From contig DASTMO010000069.1 in NCBI GenBank assembly GCA_035714115.1, positions 1 to 27,721 on the forward strand: a DNA stretch of 27,721 bases, read 5' to 3'. Below, in pieces: positions 7,378 through 13,609 of the stretch. The stretch's first letter is position 1; every line of letters begins with the position of its first letter. This DNA comes from CAMAVH01 sp035714115 (GTDB lineage Bacteria > Pseudomonadota > Alphaproteobacteria > SMXQ01). The notes beneath the pieces are model-generated. The model was not told the DNA's origin and made no database searches. It saw only the letters and a program-made list of their open reading frames with translations. The position numbers were made by a program, and so were the translations under genes.

Positions 7378-7719
7378 TTAGAGGATGGCGAGGACCGATT
7401 CGGGCGGGCGGCCGAGCGCGGCCTTGCTGCCCTTCACGACGATCGGACGCTCGATCAGGATCGGGTTGTCTGCCATCGCCTTGATCAGTTCGGCGTCGCT
7501 CGCCTCGGCGAGGCCGAGATCCTTGTAGGGCGCCTCGCCCTTGCGGATCGCTTCGCGCGGGCTCTTGCCCATCATCGCCAAGAGCTTCTTCAACTCGGCG
7601 GCGGACGGCGGAGTCTTGAGATATTCGATGATCGTCGGCTTCACGCCCTTCTTCTCGAGAAGGGCCAGCGTCTCGCGCGACTTGGTGCAGCGCGGGTTGT
7701 GATAGATCGTGACGCTCAT
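7378..7719 (-). CDS. arsC: ArsC-family arsenate reductase-like protein (glutaredoxin-coupled)
   Basis: Reduces arsenate to arsenite using glutathione/glutaredoxin if it is a true ArsC. The 113-residue protein has the thioredoxin-like ArsC opening IYHNPRCTKSR with Cys11 as nucleophile, the YLKTPPSAAELKKLL helix, and LIERPIVVKGSKAALGRPPE with the conserved arginines expected to bind the anion. The start has GGAG seven bases upstream. No arsR, arsB or acr3 gene is nearby; instead it sits 13 bases after the IF-1 gene, suggesting a shared transcript. ArsC-fold proteins outside ars operons (YfgD or Spx-like) may have other roles, so the name is by family. Confidence 0.87.
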   Translation of the reverse strand: MSVTIYHNPRCTKSRETLALLEKKGVKPTIIEYLKTPPSAAELKKLLAMMGKSPREAIRKGEAPYKDLGLAEASDAELIKAMADNPILIERPIVVKGSKAALGRPPESVLAIL

Positions 7720-7732
7720 CGATGCGCTCCGG

Positions 7733-7999
7733 TCAGCGGCGGAACTGCGGGCGGCGCGGCGCGCCGGTCATCGCGCGCTCGTCCTTGGCGCGGAAGGTGA
7801 TGCGGCCCTTGGTCAGGTCATAGGGCGTCATCTCGACGGTGACGCGGTCGCCCGCGAGGATGCGGATGCGGTTCTTGCGCATCTTGCCGGCCGAATAGGC
7901 GAGCGTCTCGTGCCCGTTGTCGAGCTTCACCTTGAAGCGCGCGTCGGGCAGAACTTCGAGCACGACGCCGTCGAACTCCAGCATGTCTTCTTTGGCCAT
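7733..7999 (-). CDS. infA: Translation initiation factor IF-1, C-terminally extended
   Basis: OB-fold factor that occupies the ribosomal A site during initiation. Residues 1-72 match IF-1 well (MAKEDMLEFDGVVLEVLPD at the start, then KMRKNRIRILAGDRV and VEMTPYDLTKGRITFR). The product is 88 residues against about 72 normally; the extra basic tail is DERAMTGAPRRPQFRR. Many alphaproteobacteria carry more than one IF-1 gene, and the extended tail together with linkage to arsC-like and cold-shock genes suggests this may be the accessory copy. AAGGA six bases upstream supports the start. Confidence 0.93.
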   Translation of the reverse strand: MAKEDMLEFDGVVLEVLPDARFKVKLDNGHETLAYSAGKMRKNRIRILAGDRVTVEMTPYDLTKGRITFRAKDERAMTGAPRRPQFRR

Positions 8000-8098
8000 G
8001 TACGATCCTTAGAGGCGTTGGATGGGCGAGCGGGGCAGCGCTAGTCGCGCCTGAGACGCGCGCCCAAAATACGCGGGGAAAATAACATAATGGCGGAT

Positions 8099-8132
8099 GA
8101 GAAACAGGGCCGTCCTTGCGGTCCGGCCCTGT
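8099..8132 (-). terminator. Terminator of the cold-shock gene
   Basis: On the minus strand acagggccg and cggccctgt (8104-8132) form a perfect 9-bp stem, with an inner GCAA-capped CC/GG pair, followed by TTTCTC. Confidence 0.75.
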
Positions 8133-8178
8133 CTCGAAATCCGAAATGGCGTCCGATCTCTCGGACCGCCGCTCGGCC

Positions 8179-8385
8179 TTAGGCGTTCTTCAGATTGACC
8201 GCCGAGACCTTGCCTTCACGGCCGCTCTCGAGATCGTAGCTGAGACGCTGGCCTTCGTTCAGGTTGCCGAGACCCGAACGCTCCACGGCGGAGATGTGGA
8301 CGAACACGTCCTTCGAGCCGTCTTCGGGCATGATGAAGCCGTAGCCCTTGGTCGAGTTGAACCACTTAACAGTGCCGGTCGCCAT
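8179..8385 (-). CDS. Cold-shock protein, CspA family
   Basis: 68-residue single OB-fold nucleic-acid-binding protein acting as an RNA chaperone. It contains MATGTVKWFNSTKGYGFI (RNP1 region KGYGFI) and DVFVHISAVERSG (RNP2 VFVHI). Length is normal. GGAGAAG about eight bases upstream fixes the start. Bacterial csp genes often have a long structured leader; here up to a few hundred bases of gene-free sequence upstream would allow one, and it contains a palindrome (8470-8482). The gene has its own terminator, so it is probably not joined to infA. Confidence 0.95.
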   Translation of the reverse strand: MATGTVKWFNSTKGYGFIMPEDGSKDVFVHISAVERSGLGNLNEGQRLSYDLESGREGKVSAVNLKNA

Positions 8386-8469
8386 GTAGAGTCTTCTCCA
8401 ATTAAGAATTATCCGGGCGTCACGCGACGCCGCGGCATCAGACTGCGCATTCGAGAAGACCGGGTCGGA

Positions 8470-8482
8470 TCAAGTGACTTGA
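8470..8482. promoter_or_regulatory. 13-bp palindrome upstream of the cold-shock gene
   Basis: tcaagtgacttga is a perfect dyad with one central base, 85 bases upstream of the csp start. It may be an operator or part of the 5' leader structure. Confidence 0.3.
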
Positions 8483-8608
8483 AAGACAGGCCGACCCTAA
8501 AACGAGTTGACGGCGGAGGGTACCGTCCATCCCCCTGAAAGGCAAGGAAACTCAAGGGAGAAGCCGTTATCTGGGAAGCGTTCTACAGAGCCCTAATCCT
8601 ATTATCTT

Positions 8609-8624
8609 GAAATAATATTATTTC
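8609..8624. promoter_or_regulatory. Perfect 16-bp AT-rich palindrome
   Basis: gaaataatattatttc is fully self-complementary and lies in an AT-rich island (about 8590-8670). It is a candidate protein-binding or DNA-bending site, or a promoter region; GapR-like proteins favour AT-rich DNA. The assignment is open. Confidence 0.3.
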
Positions 8625-9093
8625 TTGAAGCATAAAGTAATAATATAATTGTTGAAATTGCTCTTCTGACGCCCAAAATCTTATCCGTGGCTTCGGCCAG
8701 CGGACCGCGCATCCAAGCCTTCGCGGGCTTCAGCGTCCGTCCTGGAGGCGACCCCTCGAAGAGAGGGGCGCCCTTCATCCGGAAGGGCTCCGGAAACCGT
8801 GCAGCGCTCCTCAGGCGCGTTGCGGCAGGTCTGGACGGACAGGACGCAGGACGCGCGACGGCGACGCAGACCTGGCGCCAGCGGCGTCGCCAAACCGGTC
8901 GGCAGGGTCCAGGCTCTTATGCCGAGGCGGAAGCCACATAGGGTCAACAGCAAGGGAGGGTGCGTCGAGCATGGAAGATCCACCCAGCCAGCGATAAAGG
9001 CCTTCAAGCCACGCGCCGAAAGGCCGCAGTCCGCTCCCCTCGAGATATCTCAGGAGGCGAACTGTCCGACAATTCGATAACCCACGCCCATGA

Positions 9094-9217
9094 CCGGGAG
9101 AACCCCTCCCGGATGAGAAAACAGCCCGTCTTGGACGGGTTGCGGCGACAGGCCGCAAAACCCATGGAGCCCCGCCATTGAAAAGATCCCAGGATCTTCG
9201 GCGGGGCTTTCCATTTT
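9094..9217 (+). ncRNA. Candidate structured small RNA or leader with terminal hairpin
   Basis: Four stem-loops follow one another: ccgggag-aaccc-ctcccgg (9094-9112), cccgtc-ttg-gacggg (9125-9139), tgcggc-gacag-gccgca (9141-9157), and a long terminator-like stem agccccgcc/ggcggggct (9168-9208) enclosing aagatc/gatctt, followed by TTCCATTTT. Such a series of perfect stems ending in a terminator is typical of a small RNA or an attenuated leader. The 5' end is not defined; earlier hairpins from 8747 may belong to the same transcript. It does not show the signature sequences I know for RNase P RNA, tmRNA, SRP RNA or 6S RNA. Confidence 0.35.
9168..9217 (+). terminator. Terminator-like bipartite hairpin
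   Basis: A 9-bp outer GC stem and a 6-bp inner stem (aagatc-ccag-gatctt) are followed by a T-rich tail, 59 bases before the DUF3750 gene. It would end transcription coming from the gene-free region. Confidence 0.6.
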
Positions 9218-9275
9218 CTGTATCCGTCTAAGGCAGCGCCTTGCTTGGCGAGGAACCCTGTGGCAAGCCGGAGCC

Positions 9276-10076
9276 ATGTCCGCTGTTTTTCATTCCAGGC
9301 GCGTCGGCCGCCGCTGGGGCCGCCTGATGCTGATCCTAATCTTTCTCCTGCTCATCCTGCCGCTCGCCGTCAGCACGGCGCTCTACGCCTTGCGCGGCGG
9401 CAACATGACCGGCGATTGGTCGCGCGCGAGCCGCGCGCCGACCGGCCAGGCGCCGAGCGCGTCGGCGACTCCTGAAGCGGTCATCCAGGTCTATGCCGCG
9501 CGCGCCTTCTCCTGGCGCGGCGCGTTCGGCGTGCATATGTGGTTCGCCCTCAAGCCGGCAGGCGCGGCGGGCTACATGCGTGCCGAGGTGATGGGCTTCG
9601 GCGTGCAGCGCGGCCTGCGCGCCGTGCGCGTCGGCCCGGGCGCGCCAGACGGCGAATGGTTCGGCAATCGCCCCGAACTGGTCGCCGAATGGCGCGGCGA
9701 TATGGCGGCGGCGCTGATCCCGCGCATCCTGGCGCTGGCCGAGAATTACGCCGACCGTGACCGCTATATCATCTGGCCCGGTCCCAACAGCAATTCCTTC
9801 ATCGCTGCCATCGCCCGCGAGCTGCCCGAATTGCGTCTGGCGCTGCCTGGCAATGCGCTCGGCAAAGATTATCTCGGCGCAGGCAAATTCCTCGCACGCG
9901 CGCCGAGCGGCACCGGCTGGCAGGTCTCGCTGTGGGGCGCGTTCGGCGTCACCCTGGCGCGCGCCGAAGGCATCGAGCTCAACCTGCTCGGTTTCGTCAT
10001 CGGCGTCGATTTCGACGACATCGCGCTTAAGCTGCCCGGCTTCGGCAACATTTCCTTGATACCGTCCCGCTCATGA
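9276..10076 (+). CDS. DUF3750 domain membrane-anchored protein
   Basis: 266-residue protein with one N-terminal membrane segment (about 17-38) and a large C-terminal domain on the far side. It matches DUF3750 through WRGAFGVHMWFALKPAG, the hallmark WPGPNSNSFIAAIARELPEL and LPGNALGKDYL. The Gly-Pro-Asn-Ser-Asn-Ser segment and conserved His hint at an active site, but the family's biochemical activity is unknown to me. The gene overlaps the chromate transporter gene by four bases (ATGA), so the two are translationally coupled. The ribosome site is weak (GGAG only two bases before ATG), yet no better in-frame start is visible. Confidence 0.85.
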   Translation: MSAVFHSRRVGRRWGRLMLILIFLLLILPLAVSTALYALRGGNMTGDWSRASRAPTGQAPSASATPEAVIQVYAARAFSWRGAFGVHMWFALKPAGAAGYMRAEVMGFGVQRGLRAVRVGPGAPDGEWFGNRPELVAEWRGDMAAALIPRILALAENYADRDRYIIWPGPNSNSFIAAIARELPELRLALPGNALGKDYLGAGKFLARAPSGTGWQVSLWGAFGVTLARAEGIELNLLGFVIGVDFDDIALKLPGFGNISLIPSRS

Positions 10077-11431
10077 CTCCCGCACACGGCATTTCCCTCG
10101 GCGAAGCGACGAAGCTCTGGCTCAAAATCGGTCTTCTCGGCTTCGGCGGCCCGGCCGGCCAGATCGCGCTGATGCATCGCCTGCTGGTCGAGGAGAAGCG
10201 CTGGATCGGCGAGGCGCGTTTCCTGCACGCGCTCAACTACTGCATGCTGCTGCCGGGCCCTGAGGCGCAGCAGCTCGCCACCTATGTCGGCTGGCTCCTG
10301 CATCGCGCCGCCGGCGGCCTCGTCGCGGGGCTTCTGTTCGTGCTGCCGGGCGCGCTGGTGCTGCTGGGCTTGAGCGCGCTCTATGCCGGCTATCATCACA
10401 TCGCCCTCGTCGGCGCGCTGTTCTACGGCATCAAGGCCGCCGTGCTCGCCGTGGTGATCGAGGCGCTCTTGCGCATCGCCAAGCGCGCGCTCAAGAACGG
10501 CTGGATGCTCGCCATCGCCGTTGCCGCCTTCGTCGCCATCTTCCTGCTGAAGATCGATTTTCCGCTCATCGTGCTCGCGGCCGCCTTGATCGGCTGGGCC
10601 GGCTCGCGCCTCGCGCCGGGCATCTTCCTGCCGTCGCCGGCCAAGGCCGTCGCGGCGGCCGATGTCGCGGCGCTCGATCGGGCGTTAGAGGCCGGCGCGC
10701 TGGATCATGTGCGCCCGAACGCCAAGCGCGCGGCCGGCACGCTCGCGCTTTGGCTCGTCATTTGGTTCGCGCCGATCCTCGCTTTGGCCGCCGCCTTCGG
10801 CTGGCAGGATGTTTTCGTTCAGCTCGGCGTCTTCTTCAGCAAGATGGCGGTCGTCACCTTCGGCGGCGCCTACGCCGTCCTCGCCTATGTGGCGCAGGAG
10901 GCGGTCGCGGGCTTCGGCTGGCTGCAGCCGGGCGAGATGCTCGACGGTCTCGGCTTGGCCGAAACCACGCCCGGCCCGCTGATCCTGGTGCTGGAGTTCG
11001 TCGGCTTCCTCGCCGCCTATCGCCATGCCGTGGGCATCGATCCGATGCTGGCCGGCCTGATCGGGGCGGGCGTCACGCTATGGGCCACCTTCGCGCCCTG
11101 CTTCCTGTGGATCTTCGTCGGCGCGCCTTATGTCGAGGCGCTGCGCGGCAACAAGCCGCTGGCCGGCGCGCTCGGCGCGATCACCGCAGCGGTGGTCGGC
11201 GTCATCGCCAATCTCGCGCTCTGGTTCGGCCTGCATGTGCTGTTTCGAGATATGACGGGGCAGCGGTTCCTCGGCCTGGAACTGCAAGTGCCGCGTCTCG
11301 CCAGCTTGGATATCGCGGCGGCGCTCCTTGCGGCGGCGGCTTTGATCGCCACATTGCGCTTCAAGATCAGCATGATCCCCGTGCTGATCGGCTGCGCTCT
11401 TCTCGGCGTGGCCTTCAAGCTCTGGATGTGA
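10073..11431 (+). CDS. chrA: Chromate transporter, long-chain CHR family (ChrA-like)
   Basis: Inner-membrane protein of the CHR superfamily that exports chromate in characterised members. The 452 residues form two homologous halves: the N-terminal half has IGLLGFGGPAGQIALMH and LLPGPEAQQLATYVGW, and the C-terminal half has the related FGGAYAVLAYVAQEAV and GLAETTPGPLILVLEFVGF. Many hydrophobic segments (about 10-12) are present, as expected for a fused LCHR protein. It is the middle gene of an overlapping DUF3750-chrA-DUF488 operon. No chrB regulator is nearby. The real substrate may be chromate or another oxyanion. Confidence 0.93.
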   Translation: MTPAHGISLGEATKLWLKIGLLGFGGPAGQIALMHRLLVEEKRWIGEARFLHALNYCMLLPGPEAQQLATYVGWLLHRAAGGLVAGLLFVLPGALVLLGLSALYAGYHHIALVGALFYGIKAAVLAVVIEALLRIAKRALKNGWMLAIAVAAFVAIFLLKIDFPLIVLAAALIGWAGSRLAPGIFLPSPAKAVAAADVAALDRALEAGALDHVRPNAKRAAGTLALWLVIWFAPILALAAAFGWQDVFVQLGVFFSKMAVVTFGGAYAVLAYVAQEAVAGFGWLQPGEMLDGLGLAETTPGPLILVLEFVGFLAAYRHAVGIDPMLAGLIGAGVTLWATFAPCFLWIFVGAPYVEALRGNKPLAGALGAITAAVVGVIANLALWFGLHVLFRDMTGQRFLGLELQVPRLASLDIAAALLAAAALIATLRFKISMIPVLIGCALLGVAFKLWM

Positions 11432-12021
11432 CATTGGCGCAGGCGATCTACACCATCGGCCATTCGACGCGGCCGATCGAAGCCTTCATCGAGATGCTGC
11501 GCGCCGCCGGCGTGACGCGGCTGATCGACGTGCGCGCCGTGCCGCGCTCGCGCTTCAATCCGCAATACAATCGCGACGCATTGGAAAAGAGCCTGAATGA
11601 GGCGGGCATCGATTACCGCTCGCTGCCATCGCTCGGCGGTTTGCGTCAGGCGCGCGCCGATTCGCCCAATGTCGGTTTGAAGGAAGGCTTTCGCGGCTTT
11701 GCCGATTATGCGCTGACGGCGGAGTTTCGCGCCGCGCTCGGCGTGCTGACGACGCTGGCGGGCGAGCAGCCGAGCGCCTTCATGTGCGCCGAGGCCGATT
11801 GGCGGCAGTGCCATCGCCAGCTCATCGCCGACCGCTTGGTCAGCGAAGGCCGCGACGTCCGCCATATCGTGAAGGACGGCATCGAAGCGGCGACACTCAA
11901 TCCGCTGGCCGAGCGGCGCACCAATGGCCTCGTCTACGCCAAGGCGCCGGTGAAAGCGAAAACAAGGCCGGAAAAGAAAAAGCGCGACGATCCGAAATCG
12001 CCGCGCTTTCCTGGATTCTAG
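11428..12021 (+). CDS. DUF488 family protein
   Basis: 197-residue cytoplasmic protein of the DUF488 family. It shows the family's opening IYTIGHSTRPIEAFIEML, then IDVRAVPRSRFNPQYN, the LPSLGGLR segment, and the central CAEADWRQCHRQLIADRL with paired cysteines and a histidine. The C-terminal 30 residues are Lys/Pro-rich and probably disordered. GTG 11428 overlaps the chrA stop as GTGA and is the first start giving the conserved N-terminus; TTG 11434 is an alternative. DUF488 proteins are often found near stress and metal genes, but their reaction is not established. The operon overlap suggests a shared role with the CHR transporter, which is inference. Confidence 0.88.
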   Translation: MTLAQAIYTIGHSTRPIEAFIEMLRAAGVTRLIDVRAVPRSRFNPQYNRDALEKSLNEAGIDYRSLPSLGGLRQARADSPNVGLKEGFRGFADYALTAEFRAALGVLTTLAGEQPSAFMCAEADWRQCHRQLIADRLVSEGRDVRHIVKDGIEAATLNPLAERRTNGLVYAKAPVKAKTRPEKKKRDDPKSPRFPGF

Positions 12022-12038
12022 CTGCCGAACGTCGAGGC

Positions 12039-12305
12039 TTATTCGTCGTCCATGCCGAGCGCGTGCTTGTAGAGCTTGAGGATTTCCTCCTGCTCTTCGC
12101 GATCGGTGCTCTCCATCTTGCGCAGCTTGACGATCTGGCGCATCGCCTTGGTGTCGAAGCCGGTCATCTTCGCTTCGGCGTAAACCTCGCGAATGTCGTT
12201 GGCGAGCGTCGCTTTCTCTTCTTCCAAGCGCTCGATGCGCTCGATGAAGCTGCGAAGCTGGTCGGCGGCGACGCCGCCGGAAGTCTGCTTGGCTGCTTGG
12301 GCCAT
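12039..12305 (-). CDS. gapR: GapR-like nucleoid-associated protein (DUF2312)
   Basis: 88-residue DNA-binding protein. In Caulobacter GapR binds AT-rich, overtwisted DNA and supports replication and segregation. The sequence fits the family throughout: an N-terminal coiled coil from about residue 14 to 50 (ADQLRSFIERIERLEEEKA, then IREVYAEAK), followed by GFDTKAMRQIVKLRKM and EEQEEILKLYKHALG. The family is nearly confined to alphaproteobacteria and so supports the taxonomic placement. AGGA is 10 bases before the start. It follows the cyclophilin gene by 38 bases on the same strand and may share its transcript. Confidence 0.95.
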   Translation of the reverse strand: MAQAAKQTSGGVAADQLRSFIERIERLEEEKATLANDIREVYAEAKMTGFDTKAMRQIVKLRKMESTDREEQEEILKLYKHALGMDDE

Positions 12306-12343
12306 GGTCTTGCTGTCCTGCCTGCTTACTGACCGAGCGCTAT

Positions 12344-12808
12344 TTACTTGCCGGCTGCGCCGACGGTGACCTTGACCATCTTGTCGGGGTTCGACGGCGG
12401 CTCGCCGCGCTTAATGTTGTCGACGAATTCCATGCCTTCGGTCACTTCGCCCCAGACGGTGTACTGGCCGTCGAGAAAGCGGGCCGGCGCGAAGCAGATG
12501 AAGAATTGGCTGTCGGCGGAGTTCGGGTTCTGCGAGCGAGCCATGCCGACCGTGCCGCGGTTGAACGGGGCGTCGGTGAACTCGGCGGGCAGCTTCTGGC
12601 CCGAGCCGCCCATGCCGGTGCCGGTCGGATCGCCGGTCTGGGCCATGAAGCCCTCAATCACGCGATGGAAGACGATGCCGTCGTAGAAGCCTTCGCCCGC
12701 CAGCTGCTTGATGCGCGCCACATGCTCGGGGGCGAGATCGGGACGCAGGCGGATGACGACCACGCCGTCCTTGAGTTGGATCTGCAGGGTTTCGCTGGCA
12801 TCGGTCAT
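12344..12808 (-). CDS. Cyclophilin-type peptidyl-prolyl cis-trans isomerase
   Basis: Catalyses proline isomerisation during folding. The 154-residue product carries the cyclophilin core: GFYDGIVFHRVIEGFMAQTG with the catalytic Arg, GTVGMARSQNPNSADSQFFI with the Gln and Phe of the active site, and FLDGQYTVWGEVTEGM. There is no signal peptide from the chosen start ATG 12808, so it is cytoplasmic (PpiB-like). A longer frame back to 12892 exists but adds unrelated sequence with no ribosome site. Likely co-transcribed with the gapR gene downstream. Confidence 0.94.
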   Translation of the reverse strand: MTDASETLQIQLKDGVVVIRLRPDLAPEHVARIKQLAGEGFYDGIVFHRVIEGFMAQTGDPTGTGMGGSGQKLPAEFTDAPFNRGTVGMARSQNPNSADSQFFICFAPARFLDGQYTVWGEVTEGMEFVDNIKRGEPPSNPDKMVKVTVGAAGK

Positions 12809-13094
12809 GGCGCTGGGTCCGTCCTTGGGAATGTCGGTGGCGGGGTGGCAGGTCGAGGGGCGGCATTGTGCATGGAACATCGACCCATGCAAGGGCGGCC
12901 GGCCGGCCGCGGAAAGCTGTGGAAAACCCAGCCGTTACCGCCCGATACGCAAGCGCTTGGCGTTCCCGGTGGGACGACCTACCTTATCGCGTGTCGCCAT
13001 TCTGTAACACGTCCCTGTTACTCCTCCGCGCGTGATGACCACCCACGCGGACGAGACTGCTGAACCGGACCAGGGTCTGAAAAGGGAGACGATC

Positions 13095-13541
13095 ATGCGA
13101 ACCGGCTTGCCCGAGATCAAAAGCTCCGAGACCAAAAGCGTCGTCATTCGCGACAAGATGAAAAGCGCCCTGACCAAGGTCTGGCTGGCCGCTCGCGCCC
13201 GCCGCGCCGCCAAGCTCAAAGCCGCCAAATTCGATAATCGTGAGGAATACGGCGTGTTCGCCGAGATCGGCATGATCGACGGCCTCGAGCGCTTCCTTGA
13301 GGCTCAAGTCCTGCAGGACGAGATGCGGGTGGAGACCGAAAGCCCAAATCCGGTCGAGTTGGTCGCCTTGGCGCTGGAGCGTCTGTCGCCGGCCTGCATG
13401 CGCAGCTCCGTCACCGGCCTGCCGCAGACCGTCACCGTGCCCGACGCCGGAACCGCCGAAGTGTTCCGCGCCGCCATCGCGGCGAGCGGCAAGGGCCGCA
13501 ATTCCGACAAGCTCGTGCAGATCGTGGTTGCCGCCAACTAA
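13095..13541 (+). CDS. Uncharacterised 148-residue protein
   Basis: I do not recognise this family. The N-terminal third is strongly basic (LTKVWLAARARRAAKLKAAKF, about residues 27-47), suggesting nucleic-acid or membrane-surface contact; the middle is acidic and helical (EEYGVFAEIGMIDGLERFLEAQ); the C-terminal half holds VTGLPQTVTVPDAGTAEVFRAA. ATG 13095 has GGGAG six bases upstream; an upstream GTG at 13032 is less likely. There is no signal peptide and the protein is probably cytoplasmic. It stands alone, divergent from the cyclophilin gene and ending in a terminator shared with the convergent LpxR-like gene. Codon use and GC content look native. Confidence 0.75.
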   Translation: MRTGLPEIKSSETKSVVIRDKMKSALTKVWLAARARRAAKLKAAKFDNREEYGVFAEIGMIDGLERFLEAQVLQDEMRVETESPNPVELVALALERLSPACMRSSVTGLPQTVTVPDAGTAEVFRAAIAASGKGRNSDKLVQIVVAAN

Positions 13542-13562
13542 AGGACGGCGATCGGAAACATG

Positions 13563-13604
13563 AAGGGCGCGGCCACCTAAAACAACAGGCGGCCGCGCCC
13601 TTTT
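13563..13604. terminator. Terminator between convergent genes
   Basis: aagggcgcggcc and ggccgcgccctt form a perfect 12-bp stem with a 16-base loop, followed by TTTTC on the plus strand. It ends the unknown gene and may also stop the LpxR-like transcript from the other side. Confidence 0.85.
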
Positions 13605-13609
13605 CGTTT

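Larger units (their letters stand above)
8386..9275. other. Long gene-free region (about 890 bp) rich in palindromes and hairpins
   Basis: No convincing coding sequence on either strand: frames here give Arg/Pro-rich low-complexity translations without recognisable domains or ribosome sites. The csp-proximal part (8386 to about 8580) probably holds the cold-shock leader and promoter. At 8590-8670 is a sharp AT-rich block that contrasts with the GC-rich surroundings. From about 8740 to 9217 there are many perfect stems: ggcg-a-cccctc/gagggg-cgcc (8747-8772), cccttc/gaaggg (8771-8787), ggcgacgc/gcgtcgcc (8860-8891) around the palindrome ctggcgccag, and then the run ending at 9217 listed separately. 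Confidence 0.6.

Noticed and set aside
8681..9158. Overlapping minus-strand frames of 108 and 115 residues in the gene-free region
   Set aside because: No ribosome sites, domains or plausible composition; the sequence is better explained by paired stems.
9112..9180. Possible 22-residue leader peptide beginning at ATG 9112
   Set aside because: No ribosome site, and the frame runs through three hairpins; it is not a recognisable attenuator peptide.
8747..9217. RNase P RNA, tmRNA, SRP RNA or 6S RNA
   Set aside because: The conserved signature sequences I know for these RNAs (for example the RNase P gaggaaagtccg core or a tmRNA tag frame) are absent.
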